Positions 16,352-24,956 of a stretch of 32,989 bases of DNA are shown one piece after another. The stretch's first letter is position 1; each line of letters opens with the position of its first letter. Below the pieces are notes generated by a model. It made no database searches and was not told the DNA's origin. It saw only the letters and a program-made list of their open reading frames with translations. The stretch is from an uncultured Clostridium sp. (lineage in GTDB: Bacteria; Bacillota; Clostridia; TANB77; CAG-508), in assembly GCA_947571515.1 (NCBI GenBank), contig CANOYI010000008.1, positions 1-32,989 of the forward strand. The letters run 5' to 3'. The position numbers and the translations under genes are program-made.

Positions 16352-17059
16352 CTATTCCATATATTTTATTTTTATCTCATCATTGTATTGATTGATTTTT
16401 ACTTTATTTACTTTCACAATAGATACATCATGTCCTATCTTTTTTAGTTCATCTACACAACCACCATTACCAAGTAAAGCACTTTCCAAATAAGTTTGAT
16501 TTCCAATTGCTTTAATCACATATGGTGCTAAAATTCTCTGTCCATTTACTTTGATAAAACTGTTATTAATTGTAACAATGTCTGACATATTAACAATTCT
16601 TTCTTCATTAATAGAAATTGCCTCTGCCCCTGCCAATTTTAATGCATTTACGATAACTAATAAATCAGAAGAACTAATTTTAGTGATTTCTTCGTTTTCT
16701 GTATCTCTCAAAGTAACTTCTATTCCTTCTCCTTCTACATATGTTTTACCCAATGTCATATTCACTTGTTCTAATTCATCATCTACTAATTTTTCTGTTT
16801 CTTCATTAGATTGCTTTGTTTTTTTATATTCATCAATCTTTTCTTCTATTTCTTCATATTTCAACTCTGTTTCTTCATATTTTGCTTTCCAATTAGCAAG
16901 TTCTGTTCTTAATTCTGTTTCTCTCATATTTTCAATCGCTGTGATATCAGTTTGATTGACAATTTTAAATTGCATTAGCATGACAAAAGTTAATGCAAAG
17001 CAAGCGATACTAATTGCAATTGCCATTGTAATCTTTCCTTTTTTTAGATTCGTTTTCAT
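16352..17059 (-). CDS. DUF881 family membrane-anchored coiled-coil protein (second copy)
   Basis: A 235-residue protein with an N-terminal membrane helix (about 10-30), a coiled coil of Glu/Lys heptads (about 43-93) and an extracellular C-terminal domain. Domain marks are LGKTYVEGEGIEVTLRD, LVIVNALKLAGAEAISINEER and the PYVIKAIGNQTYLESAL region. The paralogue at 17228-17944 shares this layout. The ATG lies at the edge of a 27-base direct repeat that carries its GGTGG ribosome binding site. The family is linked to division and sporulation by context only. Confidence 0.88.
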   Translation of the reverse strand: MKTNLKKGKITMAIAISIACFALTFVMLMQFKIVNQTDITAIENMRETELRTELANWKAKYEETELKYEEIEEKIDEYKKTKQSNEETEKLVDDELEQVNMTLGKTYVEGEGIEVTLRDTENEEITKISSSDLLVIVNALKLAGAEAISINEERIVNMSDIVTINNSFIKVNGQRILAPYVIKAIGNQTYLESALLGNGGCVDELKKIGHDVSIVKVNKVKINQYNDEIKIKYME

Positions 17060-17235
17060 TTTTCAACCACCTTTCTTTAGCTAGTTACAAATCTGGTTGG
17101 AAAAGAATTAAATTTTGGCAAGGAAAATTTTATTTAAAAGGCAAGGGCGCATACGTCGTGTATGTAACCGCGTTTTAAATGAAATTTGACACAGCCAAAA
17201 TTGTAATTATTTTTCAACCACCTTTCTTTATCTAG
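17058..17235. mobile_element. Small insertion flanked by a 27-bp direct repeat
   Basis: The 27-base segment 17058-17084 recurs at 17209-17235 with one mismatch. Each copy contains the GGTGG ribosome binding site; one sits at the upstream gene's stop codon and the other at the downstream gene's start. The 124 bases between (17085-17208) have imperfect inverted ends (AATTAAATTTTGGC and AATTACAATTTTGGC in inverse orientation) and a central CATACGTCGTGTATG hairpin. It is a non-coding insertion inside the operon. Confidence 0.7.
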
Positions 17236-17944
17236 AATTCTGTACATATCTATAAGTAATAACTCCTGTATATTTTGGTATCGTTATACTATTTGATTTC
17301 TTTAGGTCAACTCCCACAGTAGCTCCTTTTAAAATTTCTAAATAGCCACCAGGTCTTGATAATGCTGCTAATTGTTCTGGAAGTCCTATTGCTTTTATTT
17401 CAAATGGTGCTCCCACTTTTTCTCCATTAATTTCGATGATATTTCCTCCACATACAATGCTACTAGTTGGCACTAATCTTTGGTCATTAATAGAAATTGC
17501 TTCTGCACCTGCATTTTTTAATTCATTAATAACACTTAGTACATCTGCATCATGAACTAATAACTCATTTGCATTTAATGCTGTACTAACATCCTTTTTA
17601 CTGTCACTTAATGTCACAATAACACCTGGTCCTGTTACTTCTGTCATTCCTATTATTTTATTACCTTGCTTAATCGCTTCTTCTTTTTGCTCTAAATAGC
17701 TATTATTTTCCGTTGATTTTTGTCTTTCTTCCTCTAATTCGTCTTCCGCTTTTTCTAATTCTTTATATTTATTATCATATTTTTCTTTGTATTTCAAAAC
17801 TTCTGCTCTTAAATTGTTTTCTTCATAATTCTGACTGATTACTGAGTTAGAACCTTTTACTGTTTTTAATTGCACACATATTCCTAATGTTAAAGCAAAA
17901 CACATCAATCCTAAAACAATACTAATTGTTTTTTTATTCTTCAC
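17228..17944 (-). CDS. DUF881 family membrane-anchored coiled-coil protein (first copy)
   Basis: A 238-residue protein built like its downstream paralogue: N-terminal membrane helix (about 7-26), charged coiled coil (about 42-93), then the DUF881 domain with IIGMTEVTGPGVIVTLSD, SVINELKNAGAEAISINDQR and GAPFEIKAIGLPEQL. The start is GTG with GGGAGG upstream. It is preceded by a MITE-like element that separates it from ftsQ. The function is inferred only from the division-cluster context. Confidence 0.88.
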   Translation of the reverse strand: MKNKKTISIVLGLMCFALTLGICVQLKTVKGSNSVISQNYEENNLRAEVLKYKEKYDNKYKELEKAEDELEEERQKSTENNSYLEQKEEAIKQGNKIIGMTEVTGPGVIVTLSDSKKDVSTALNANELLVHDADVLSVINELKNAGAEAISINDQRLVPTSSIVCGGNIIEINGEKVGAPFEIKAIGLPEQLAALSRPGGYLEILKGATVGVDLKKSNSITIPKYTGVITYRYVQNSR

Positions 17945-17984
17945 TTGCTTCCCTCCCTTTCTTCCCTTAAGTCAATGATATCGA

Positions 17985-18180
17985 CCTAAGGTGTAATCTA
18001 TTATTTCTGCAACACCGCGTAAGCGACCAGCTGACGCATACTGCCACTGTAACAAGCAAAGCTTTAACAGTGGACAGCAAAACGAGCCTTTGGCAAGTAG
18101 CATTGGAGCAACCTACCATCTTTGAAAATCTGGAGGTTGCGACACACAAGGTGTAAAAAAATAATAGATTACACCTTAGG
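17985..18180. mobile_element. MITE-like element (copy 2)
   Basis: Inverted ends of 22 bases (17985-18006 and 18159-18180, CCTAAGGTGTAATCTATT...) enclose the same core as the element at 12205: GCAACACCGCGTAAGCGAC on the left and GAGCAACCTACCATCTTT through GACACACAAGGTGTAA on the right. An extra internal hairpin (CCACTGT with ACAGTGG) makes it longer. Only the inner part of the ends matches copy 1. It is non-coding and sits between ftsQ and the first DUF881 gene. Confidence 0.8.
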
Positions 18181-18200
18181 CAACATCATTAACCATTAAT

Positions 18201-19205
18201 TTATACATTTAAACTTTCTCTAAAGTAAACTCTAAACTTATTATTCAAATCTCCATTTGCAAATATTTCTCCTGCTTTTCCTTTTTCTTCCTCTATAATC
18301 GCATTAACATATAGCATTTTATTGCTCAAATTACTATTATTACCTAAATACACTTTCTTTCCCTCTTCTGCTAAATAAATACTATATTCATTTTTATCAC
18401 TCATATCAATACTTGTAACTTTAGAATCTAACTCATATTCTTTTGTTGCATTTATAATTTTAATTACATCTTCTAATTTCTCTAGGTCTTCATTATTTAA
18501 ACGGTTTCCCTCTGTCACTTGTTCCTCTGGTGTTTCGATCCCCTGCAAAATCACTTTTTGTTTACTATCCTTTGCTATTTCTAAAATATAACCTTGTGTA
18601 TTAATATAAGCATATTTTCCTAAAAAGTCGATACTGTAATTATGCTTTCTTTCTTCTACTTCAATTTGTATAGTACTTGGAATTTTTCTATGTATTTTTA
18701 CTTTTTCAATATAAGCATTTTCTTTTATGTTAGCAATTACTTTGAACATACCAAACCTAAATATATTCTCTTCTGTTTTCAATTCCGACAAACTGATAAT
18801 GGTTTCTTTACTTACTTGTTCATTACCTAATACTTGTATCTCTTTTATATTAAAAATTGGAGAAATCATTGCAAAAGCAATTCCACCTATTATAATTCCT
18901 AATAGTAACATCATTTTTAAAAGAAATTTTATCCTTTTATTTCTCTTTTTTCTTTTTCTCTCTTCTTGTGTCAAGCGTTTTCTTTGTTCTTCTTCTTTTC
19001 TTATTTTATTTTTGTTTGTCATCTGTATGACTGTTTCTGTGTTAAGGTCAAAATCGTCTTCTTTCATTTTTTTATTCTGTTTAACTCTTTTTTGCCTTTC
19101 CTTTGTCTTTTTTCTTTCTGCATTACTTTTTTTACTTTCGCTTTGAGCTTGTCCATAGTTCATGTAATATAAGTTCATATTCGCTTCTTTCATCTTTTTA
19201 GCCAT
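18201..19205 (-). CDS. ftsQ: Cell division protein FtsQ/DivIB
   Basis: A 334-residue bitopic protein of the divisome. It has a long, very basic cytoplasmic N-terminus (about 1-92, Lys/Arg/Glu-rich), one membrane helix (about 93-114), then the POTRA domain beginning FNIKEIQVLGNEQVSKETI and continuing to IEVEERKHNYSIDF, and the FtsQ/DivIB domain to the C-terminus. The N-terminal extension is longer than in Bacillus DivIB. AGGAGG precedes the ATG. It follows murA across a palindrome-bearing gap. Confidence 0.9.
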   Translation of the reverse strand: MAKKMKEANMNLYYMNYGQAQSESKKSNAERKKTKERQKRVKQNKKMKEDDFDLNTETVIQMTNKNKIRKEEEQRKRLTQEERKRKKRNKRIKFLLKMMLLLGIIIGGIAFAMISPIFNIKEIQVLGNEQVSKETIISLSELKTEENIFRFGMFKVIANIKENAYIEKVKIHRKIPSTIQIEVEERKHNYSIDFLGKYAYINTQGYILEIAKDSKQKVILQGIETPEEQVTEGNRLNNEDLEKLEDVIKIINATKEYELDSKVTSIDMSDKNEYSIYLAEEGKKVYLGNNSNLSNKMLYVNAIIEEEKGKAGEIFANGDLNNKFRVYFRESLNV

Positions 19206-19281
19206 ATATGTTTTCCTCCTTTGCCCTTTATAAAAACCTAGCCTCTAGTCTTTTAGATAACATTTCATCTTAGAATGATGG

Positions 19282-19323
19282 TTCAGCCCTACCACCTTTT
19301 TTATAAAAATCAACAGGGCTGAA
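19282..19323. repeat. Short palindrome (TTCAGCCCT stem) between murA and ftsQ
   Basis: Nine-base arms TTCAGCCCT (19282-19290) and AGGGCTGAA (19315-19323). There is no T run after the stem on the minus strand, so it is unlikely to terminate murA. A related half-copy, GGCTGAACAGTAACATCATT, lies at 40-59. Confidence 0.55.
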
Positions 19324-19331
19324 TAGTAACA

Positions 19332-20582
19332 TTAATTGACCATCTTTATATCGACTCCTAAAGCTTTTAATTTTTGGTCAAATTGATCATATCCTCTTAA
19401 AATATACTCTATATTCTCTATTTTTGAATTTCCTTTTGCTGCCATACCTGCCATCACTAATGCTGCTCCACCTCGTAAATCAGTTGCTTTTACATTAGCT
19501 CCATATAATTTCCTTACTCCTTTTATAACAGCTGTTTTTCCTTCCACTGTTATTTTAGCCCCCATTCGAATTAGCTCTTGAGTGTATTTATATCGATTTT
19601 CAAATAAATTTTCTACAATCATAGAGCTTCCTTTTGCTGTTGTTAACGCAGTTGCAAAAATAGATTGCATATCGGTTGGAAATCCTGGATATGGCATTGT
19701 TTTTATATCAACTGCTTTTAGTCTTTTAGGTGCTTGCATTTCTATTTCATTTTTTTGAATATTAAATTTGCATCCTGTCTCTTCTAATTTATGAATCACT
19801 GGCGTAATATGATTGGAATTAATTCCTTTGATGGTAATATTTCCTTCTGTCATAGCTGCCATACATAGAAAAGTTCCTGTCTCTATTCGATCTGGCATGA
19901 TATTGTAACTAACATCTTTTAGTTTTTTAACCCCTTCAATTTCAATAATATCCGTGCCAGCTCCTTTTACTTTTGCTCCCATTTTGTTTAGAAAATTTTG
20001 CAAATCTACTATTTCTGGCTCTCTTGCACTATTTGTTATAATGGTTTTTCCATATGCTAAACATGCTACTAATATAGCATTTTCAGTTGCTCCTACACTT
20101 GGAAAATCTAAATCTATTTTTTCTCCTACTATTTTATCACAAGTACAAGTAATATTTCCATAGTTTTTGTTAATATTTATCCCTAATTTTTCAAATGCTT
20201 TTAGATGTAAGTCAATTGGCCTTGTTCCAATATCACATCCTCCTGGATAAGAAAAAGTAACTTTTCCATATCTTCCTATTAATGCACCCACAAATATAAC
20301 AGAAGAACGCATTTGTCTCATCAAATCTTCTGGTATATCATATTGACAAATTCCGCTAGTATCAATAATTACTTTATTTTTCTTTTTTGTAACACTTCCT
20401 CCTAATTTTCTTAAAATCTCAAACATCATTTGTGTGTCATGTATGTTGGGAACATTGTATAAGGTTGTTTTTCCTTGATTTAATATGCTAGCCGCTATAA
20501 TGGGTAGTGATGCATTTTTAGAACCAGATATGGTTACTTCTCCTTCTACTTTTTTACCTCCTTTAATTATGTACTCTGACAT
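19332..20582 (-). CDS. murA: UDP-N-acetylglucosamine 1-carboxyvinyltransferase (MurA)
   Basis: A 416-residue enzyme that transfers enolpyruvate from PEP to UDP-GlcNAc, the first committed step of peptidoglycan synthesis. Marks are GSKNASLPII (20-29), the catalytic Cys116 in YPGGCDIGTRPIDLH, MPDRIETGTF, MPYPGFPTDMQ and DLRGGAALVMAGMAA. The frame is open six codons upstream, but AAAGGTGG before the ATG at 20582 decides the start. Clostridia carry murA at the head of the ftsQ cluster, as here. The fosfomycin-target Cys is present. Confidence 0.95.
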   Translation of the reverse strand: MSEYIIKGGKKVEGEVTISGSKNASLPIIAASILNQGKTTLYNVPNIHDTQMMFEILRKLGGSVTKKKNKVIIDTSGICQYDIPEDLMRQMRSSVIFVGALIGRYGKVTFSYPGGCDIGTRPIDLHLKAFEKLGININKNYGNITCTCDKIVGEKIDLDFPSVGATENAILVACLAYGKTIITNSAREPEIVDLQNFLNKMGAKVKGAGTDIIEIEGVKKLKDVSYNIMPDRIETGTFLCMAAMTEGNITIKGINSNHITPVIHKLEETGCKFNIQKNEIEMQAPKRLKAVDIKTMPYPGFPTDMQSIFATALTTAKGSSMIVENLFENRYKYTQELIRMGAKITVEGKTAVIKGVRKLYGANVKATDLRGGAALVMAGMAAKGNSKIENIEYILRGYDQFDQKLKALGVDIKMVN

Positions 20583-20646
20583 TTTTCTACCACCTTTCAC
20601 TTTTATTTGCTATATATTATGTTTCCTTTTCGTGAAAGGTGAATTG

Positions 20647-20691
20647 AAAAAGCTCTAAATTCCAATATTTATACTGGGATTTAAAGCTTTT
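20647..20691 (-). terminator. Terminator after adhE
   Basis: On the minus strand AAAAGCTTTAAATCCC (20691-20676) pairs with GGAATTTAGAGCTTTT (20662-20647), followed by TTC-rich sequence. It lies between adhE and murA, 55 bases after the adhE stop. Confidence 0.75.
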
Positions 20692-20745
20692 CTTATGGGT
20701 AATATATTTTTCATCTTTATCTTAACTTTTTTAATATCAATACTT

Positions 20746-23361
20746 TTAAACTTCTTTTCCATAGTAACTATCTAATAAAATTTGTTTCAATTCACTAACC
20801 AATGGCAATCTTGGGTTAGCATTCGTACATTGATCTTCAAAAGCTCTATCTGCTAACATATCAACTTTTGCTAAAAATTCTTGTTCTTCTATTCCTGCTT
20901 CTTGTAAAGATTTTGGAATATTCATATGAGCATTCATTTCTTGTACTTTAGCAATTAAACTATTAATTCCTTCTTCTTTACTATCTGCTTGTAAACCAAC
21001 CTTTTTCGCTAATTCATAATATTTCTCATCGGCAATAAAGTATTCATATTTTGGGAAAGAAACAAATTTACTTGGTTTTGAGCTATTATATTTAATAACA
21101 TATGGCAAGATAATAGCATTTATTCTACCATGTGGTAAGTGGAATTCTGCCCCTAACTTATGAGCTAATGAGTGGTTAATTCCTAAAAATGCATTGGTAA
21201 ATGCCATTCCAGCAAGAGTACTTGCATTATGCATTTTCTCTCTAGCTAATTGATTGGTTCCATCATCATAAGCCACTTCTAAATACTTCATAACAATTTC
21301 AACTGCTTTTTCTGCCAAACCATCTGTATAATCAGATGCCATATTAGATACATATGCTTCTATGGCGTGTGTTAATACATCCATTCCTGTATCTGCCGTT
21401 ATGGATTTTGGTAAACTCATAACTAAATCTGGGTCCACAATTGCTACATCTGGTGTTAATTCATAATCAGCCAATGGATATTTTTTATTTTTTTGTTTAT
21501 CGGTAATAACAGCAAATGATGTTACTTCTGAACCTGTTCCTGATGTAGTTGGAATCGCTACCATCTTACATTTTGTTCCTAATTTAGGGAATTTGTAAGT
21601 ACGTTTTCTAATATCCATAAATTTTAGTTTTAATCCTTCTGCATCGGCATCAGGATGTTCATAAAATAACCACATTCCTTTGGCAGCATCCATTGGACTA
21701 CCACCACCAATCGCAATAATGACATCTGGTTTAAAAGCTTTCATTGCTTCTACCCCTTTTTGGATGGTATCAAAAGATGGGTCTGATTCTACTTCACTAA
21801 AGATTTCAGAGTGTACATATTGACTTCTTTTTCTTAAATGATATAAGATTTTATCTACATATCCTAATTTTACCATACCTTCATCGGTAACAATAAAGGC
21901 TCTTTCGATATCTGGCATTTTTTCTAGGTACTGGATAGAACCTGCTTCAAAATATATTTTTTCTGGAATTTTAAACCATTGCATATTAACTCTCCTTTTC
22001 GCAACTCTTTTTACATTAATTAAATTAACAGATGATACATTTGCTGTTGTTGAATTTCCACCAAACGAACCACATCCTAGTGTAAGAGATGGCATATTGG
22101 TGTTATAGATATCACCGATTGCTCCATGAGTGGATGGAGAATTTACAATAATTCTTCCTGCTTTCATTGTTTCTGAAAATTTCAAGTTTATATCTCTATC
22201 TTCAGAATGAATAACAGCTGAGTGACCAAGTCCTCCGAATTCTAATAGTCTTTCAGCTTTATCAATTCCTTCTTCTTCATTTTCTACAATGTAATATGTT
22301 AGAACAGGACTTAACTTTTCTTTTGAAAATGGATAATCTCTTCCAATTCCTTCTTCATAAACCACTAAAACTTTTGTCTCTTTTGGTACTTCAAATCCAG
22401 CTTCTTGTGCTATCACATAAGGGGATTGCCCTGGCACATGTGATTTTAATTTGTATCCATATTCTTCATTATATTCAAACATACTATTTTGTAATTTTTC
22501 CTTTTCTTCTTCATTTACAAAATAGCAACCAGCTTCTTTCATTAACTCTTCAAATTCTTGATAAATTTCTCTATCCACTAAAACCGCTTGTTCTGATGCA
22601 CATATCATTCCATTATCAAAAGCCTTAGATAGAACTAAGTCATTGACTGATGTTTTTAATTTTGCACTTTTATGAATATAACATGGTACATTCCCCGGTC
22701 CTACTCCTAATGCTGGTTTTCCACAAGAATAAGCCGCTTTTACCATTCCAGTTCCTCCTGTTGCTAAAATTAAGTTGACATCTGGATGGTTCATTAATAA
22801 CCTAGTAGCTAATACACTTGGTTCTTCAATCCATAAAATACAATTTTCTGGTGCTCCAGCTGCTATTGCTGCATCTCTTACAATTCTAGCTGCTTCACTA
22901 CTACTTTTTTGAGCAGATGGATGGAAACCAAATATAATAACATTTCTTGTTTTAGCTGCTATGATCGATTTAAACATAGTAGTAGAAGTTGGGTTAGTAA
23001 CTGGTGTTACACCAGCAATAATGCCAACTGGCTCTGCTATTTCTACATAATCTTCTTCTTCATTTTCATTAATAACGCCAACTGTTTTTTCATATTTAAT
23101 ACTATGATACACATATTCTGTCGCAAACATGTTCTTTGTTATTTTATCTTCATAAATTCCTCTTCCTGTTTCTTCTACTGCCAATTTAGCAAGTTCCATG
23201 TGATGTTCTAATCCGGCCATTGACATAGCTTTTGTAATATTATCTACTGTTTCTTGGTCTAATTGCAAGTATTCTTTAGAAGCTAATTTTGCTTTTTCTA
23301 CCAGCTCATTAATCATATTTTGAACTTTTTGTTCTTCTTCTGGGTTTGTATTTTCAGACAT
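20746..23361 (-). CDS. adhE: Bifunctional acetaldehyde-CoA/alcohol dehydrogenase AdhE
   Basis: An 871-residue fusion that reduces acetyl-CoA to ethanol, reoxidising NADH in fermentation. The N-terminal half is a CoA-acylating aldehyde dehydrogenase: AGVTPVTNPTSTTMFKS (116-132), GGTGMVKAAYSCGKPALGVG and the catalytic Cys254 in GMICASEQ. The C-terminal half, from about residue 460 (MQWFKIPEKIYFEAGS), is an iron-type alcohol dehydrogenase with GGGSPMDAAK, TTSGTGSEVT, LTHAIEAYVS and the metal-binding GINHSLAHKLGAEFHLPHG. Length is typical. GAGGAGG precedes the ATG and a consensus promoter lies upstream; a terminator follows. Confidence 0.97.
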   Translation of the reverse strand: MSENTNPEEEQKVQNMINELVEKAKLASKEYLQLDQETVDNITKAMSMAGLEHHMELAKLAVEETGRGIYEDKITKNMFATEYVYHSIKYEKTVGVINENEEEDYVEIAEPVGIIAGVTPVTNPTSTTMFKSIIAAKTRNVIIFGFHPSAQKSSSEAARIVRDAAIAAGAPENCILWIEEPSVLATRLLMNHPDVNLILATGGTGMVKAAYSCGKPALGVGPGNVPCYIHKSAKLKTSVNDLVLSKAFDNGMICASEQAVLVDREIYQEFEELMKEAGCYFVNEEEKEKLQNSMFEYNEEYGYKLKSHVPGQSPYVIAQEAGFEVPKETKVLVVYEEGIGRDYPFSKEKLSPVLTYYIVENEEEGIDKAERLLEFGGLGHSAVIHSEDRDINLKFSETMKAGRIIVNSPSTHGAIGDIYNTNMPSLTLGCGSFGGNSTTANVSSVNLINVKRVAKRRVNMQWFKIPEKIYFEAGSIQYLEKMPDIERAFIVTDEGMVKLGYVDKILYHLRKRSQYVHSEIFSEVESDPSFDTIQKGVEAMKAFKPDVIIAIGGGSPMDAAKGMWLFYEHPDADAEGLKLKFMDIRKRTYKFPKLGTKCKMVAIPTTSGTGSEVTSFAVITDKQKNKKYPLADYELTPDVAIVDPDLVMSLPKSITADTGMDVLTHAIEAYVSNMASDYTDGLAEKAVEIVMKYLEVAYDDGTNQLAREKMHNASTLAGMAFTNAFLGINHSLAHKLGAEFHLPHGRINAIILPYVIKYNSSKPSKFVSFPKYEYFIADEKYYELAKKVGLQADSKEEGINSLIAKVQEMNAHMNIPKSLQEAGIEEQEFLAKVDMLADRAFEDQCTNANPRLPLVSELKQILLDSYYGKEV

Positions 23362-23400
23362 AAAAATTCCTCCTCATTTGTATTTATTTTAACCAGAATT

Positions 23401-23428
23401 ATTATATATTATTAGAAAAATTTGTCAA
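23401..23428 (-). promoter_or_regulatory. Consensus promoter of adhE
   Basis: On the minus strand TTGACA (23428-23423) and TATAAT (23406-23401) are 16 bases apart, about 40 bases before the adhE start. I see no convincing Rex operator palindrome. Confidence 0.8.
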
Positions 23429-23460
23429 GAATTTTTTATTGATAACAAAAAAGACAAAGC

Positions 23461-23580
23461 ATGATTTTGGGGACGGAGGAAAAAATCATGATAGGTTATA
23501 ATTTGTAAATAATCACAAATTTATTATTTATCATGATTTTTTCCTCCGTCCCCAAAATCATCCTCCGTCTCCAAAATCAT
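23461..23580. repeat. REPIN-like inverted pair (ATGATTTT stem) plus a third partial copy
   Basis: Perfect 33-base arms at 23461-23493 and 23529-23561, each with a self-complementary stem (ATGATTTT with AAAATCAT) around GGGGACGGAGG. A third, diverged copy at 23562-23580 contains the TGA stop codon of the M23 peptidase gene. The element lies between that gene and the adhE promoter and could terminate transcription. Confidence 0.8.
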
Positions 23581-24572
23581 CTATATAAATACTCTTGTGG
23601 ATTAATATGTTGTCCATTAATCCTAATCTCTAGATGTAAATGAGAACCTGTTGAATTTCCTGTTGATCCAACTGCTGCAATCACTTCTCCTGCCTCTACT
23701 TTTTGCCCAACTGATACATACATTTTACTCGTATGTGCATACCAAGTCTCCAACCCATTTCCATGATTTACTTTTACTAAATTCCCATAAGCCCCTGTAT
23801 AACTTGCATGAGTTATAGTACCTGCTGCCACTACCTTAATTGGGGTTCCTGTTGCCGTTGCAATATCTAGTCCTGTATGATTAGAACTTCTGATACGACT
23901 ACTTACTCCATATCTAGATGATAAAGTTCCAGATACTGGTGTATAGGCCAACTTAATGCCATTAATCTCTGGCATACTATTTATTCTTGCTTGCTCTTTT
24001 TCCTGTTTTTGTTTTTCTTCTATTTTTTTCGTAACCTTTGTTTGAATATCTTTTTTAGCTACCTCTAGGTTAGTTGTTTGTACTTCTTCCTTTTTTTCTG
24101 TATATTTTTCTACAATACTTAAATCTAACTTTTGCTCTTGATTTTGTTCTTTCACTTGATTTACTATTTCTTCTGCTTCTTCTATCGTGTCGACTGAATC
24201 AATTGCTTCCTTATTGACAGCAATCTCATAATATTTATATGTTATTGTCACATTTTGTTCTATCGCTGCTACTATTTTCTCTTCCTTTGTCTCAACTGTT
24301 TTATCTACAAACTTCAATTCATATTCTGGCTTTGTATTAATATCAATCGTATCTATATTTTTTTCACCTTTTTCTATCACACTTTCTTTTACCATCTCTT
24401 CTAATGCCTCTTTATTTTGTATATATCCTACTTCGGCTCCAGAAACACTTACTTTATACATTGGTTTATATTTTATTAATACTACTGTCATAATAAGACC
24501 AAAAGCTATGATTATAATGTTAAAATACTTTAAGACTTCTTTCGTATAGTATTTTAATTTCTTGTTTAAAAT
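23577..24572 (-). CDS. Membrane-anchored M23 family peptidase, probable ATT start
   Basis: A zinc metallopeptidase of the LytM/M23 type acting on peptidoglycan or serving as a scaffold. The C-terminal domain (about the last 125 residues) has SNHTGLDIATATGTP (HxxxD), GSHLHLEIRINGQHINP (HxH) and YAHTSKMYVSVGQKV, so the zinc ligands are present. A charged helical linker precedes it. The first ATG in frame (24491) would begin in the middle of the membrane helix; the frame continues upstream through NKKLKYYTKEVLKYF, giving a complete helix (about 18-35), but with no ATG, GTG or TTG. An ATT at 24572 lies nine bases after GGGGAG, so a 331-residue protein with an ATT start is proposed. SpoIIQ-like function is possible but unproven. 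Confidence 0.8.
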   Translation of the reverse strand: MLNKKLKYYTKEVLKYFNIIIIAFGLIMTVVLIKYKPMYKVSVSGAEVGYIQNKEALEEMVKESVIEKGEKNIDTIDINTKPEYELKFVDKTVETKEEKIVAAIEQNVTITYKYYEIAVNKEAIDSVDTIEEAEEIVNQVKEQNQEQKLDLSIVEKYTEKKEEVQTTNLEVAKKDIQTKVTKKIEEKQKQEKEQARINSMPEINGIKLAYTPVSGTLSSRYGVSSRIRSSNHTGLDIATATGTPIKVVAAGTITHASYTGAYGNLVKVNHGNGLETWYAHTSKMYVSVGQKVEAGEVIAAVGSTGNSTGSHLHLEIRINGQHINPQEYLYR

Positions 24573-24956
24573 ACAACTTCACTCCCCTTTTTTATCTATT
24601 TTTTTGCAAAACCAAACTTTATTATACTACATATTCTTTCCAAAATCAAATTATGTATACTTTTTTTGTCACAATTTGTTGATTTAATCGTAAATTTTAT
24701 GGGATTATTTTCTATTCTTGTCACTTTTTACTCATTTTTACTTTGTTTTACTCCTTATTTCTCTCTTTTGCTATATTCGATTTATCTCTCTTCTAATATC
24801 ATATGATTTTTTTAGAAAATTATTAATTTCTTCTTTGTTAACCGATACGTTCCATTTATATGTTTTAGTTTCTGTAAATTTAAACTATAAAATGCTATAT
24901 TAGGTAACATAGAATGGAAAGGCAAAATTTTGTGCCTTAGAAGGGATGGTATTAAA
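24573..24956. other. AT-rich divergent intergenic region
   Basis: About 380 bases without a gene separate the minus-strand M23 gene from the plus-strand XRE gene. It holds the M23 promoter at 24621-24649 and otherwise T-rich sequence. No credible ORF, repeat or structured RNA was seen in 24660-24930. Confidence 0.6.
24621..24649 (-). promoter_or_regulatory. Promoter of the M23 peptidase gene
   Basis: On the minus strand TTGATT (24649-24644) and TATAAT (24626-24621) are 17 bases apart, about 50 bases before the proposed ATT start. Its position supports translation starting upstream of the first ATG. Confidence 0.7.
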
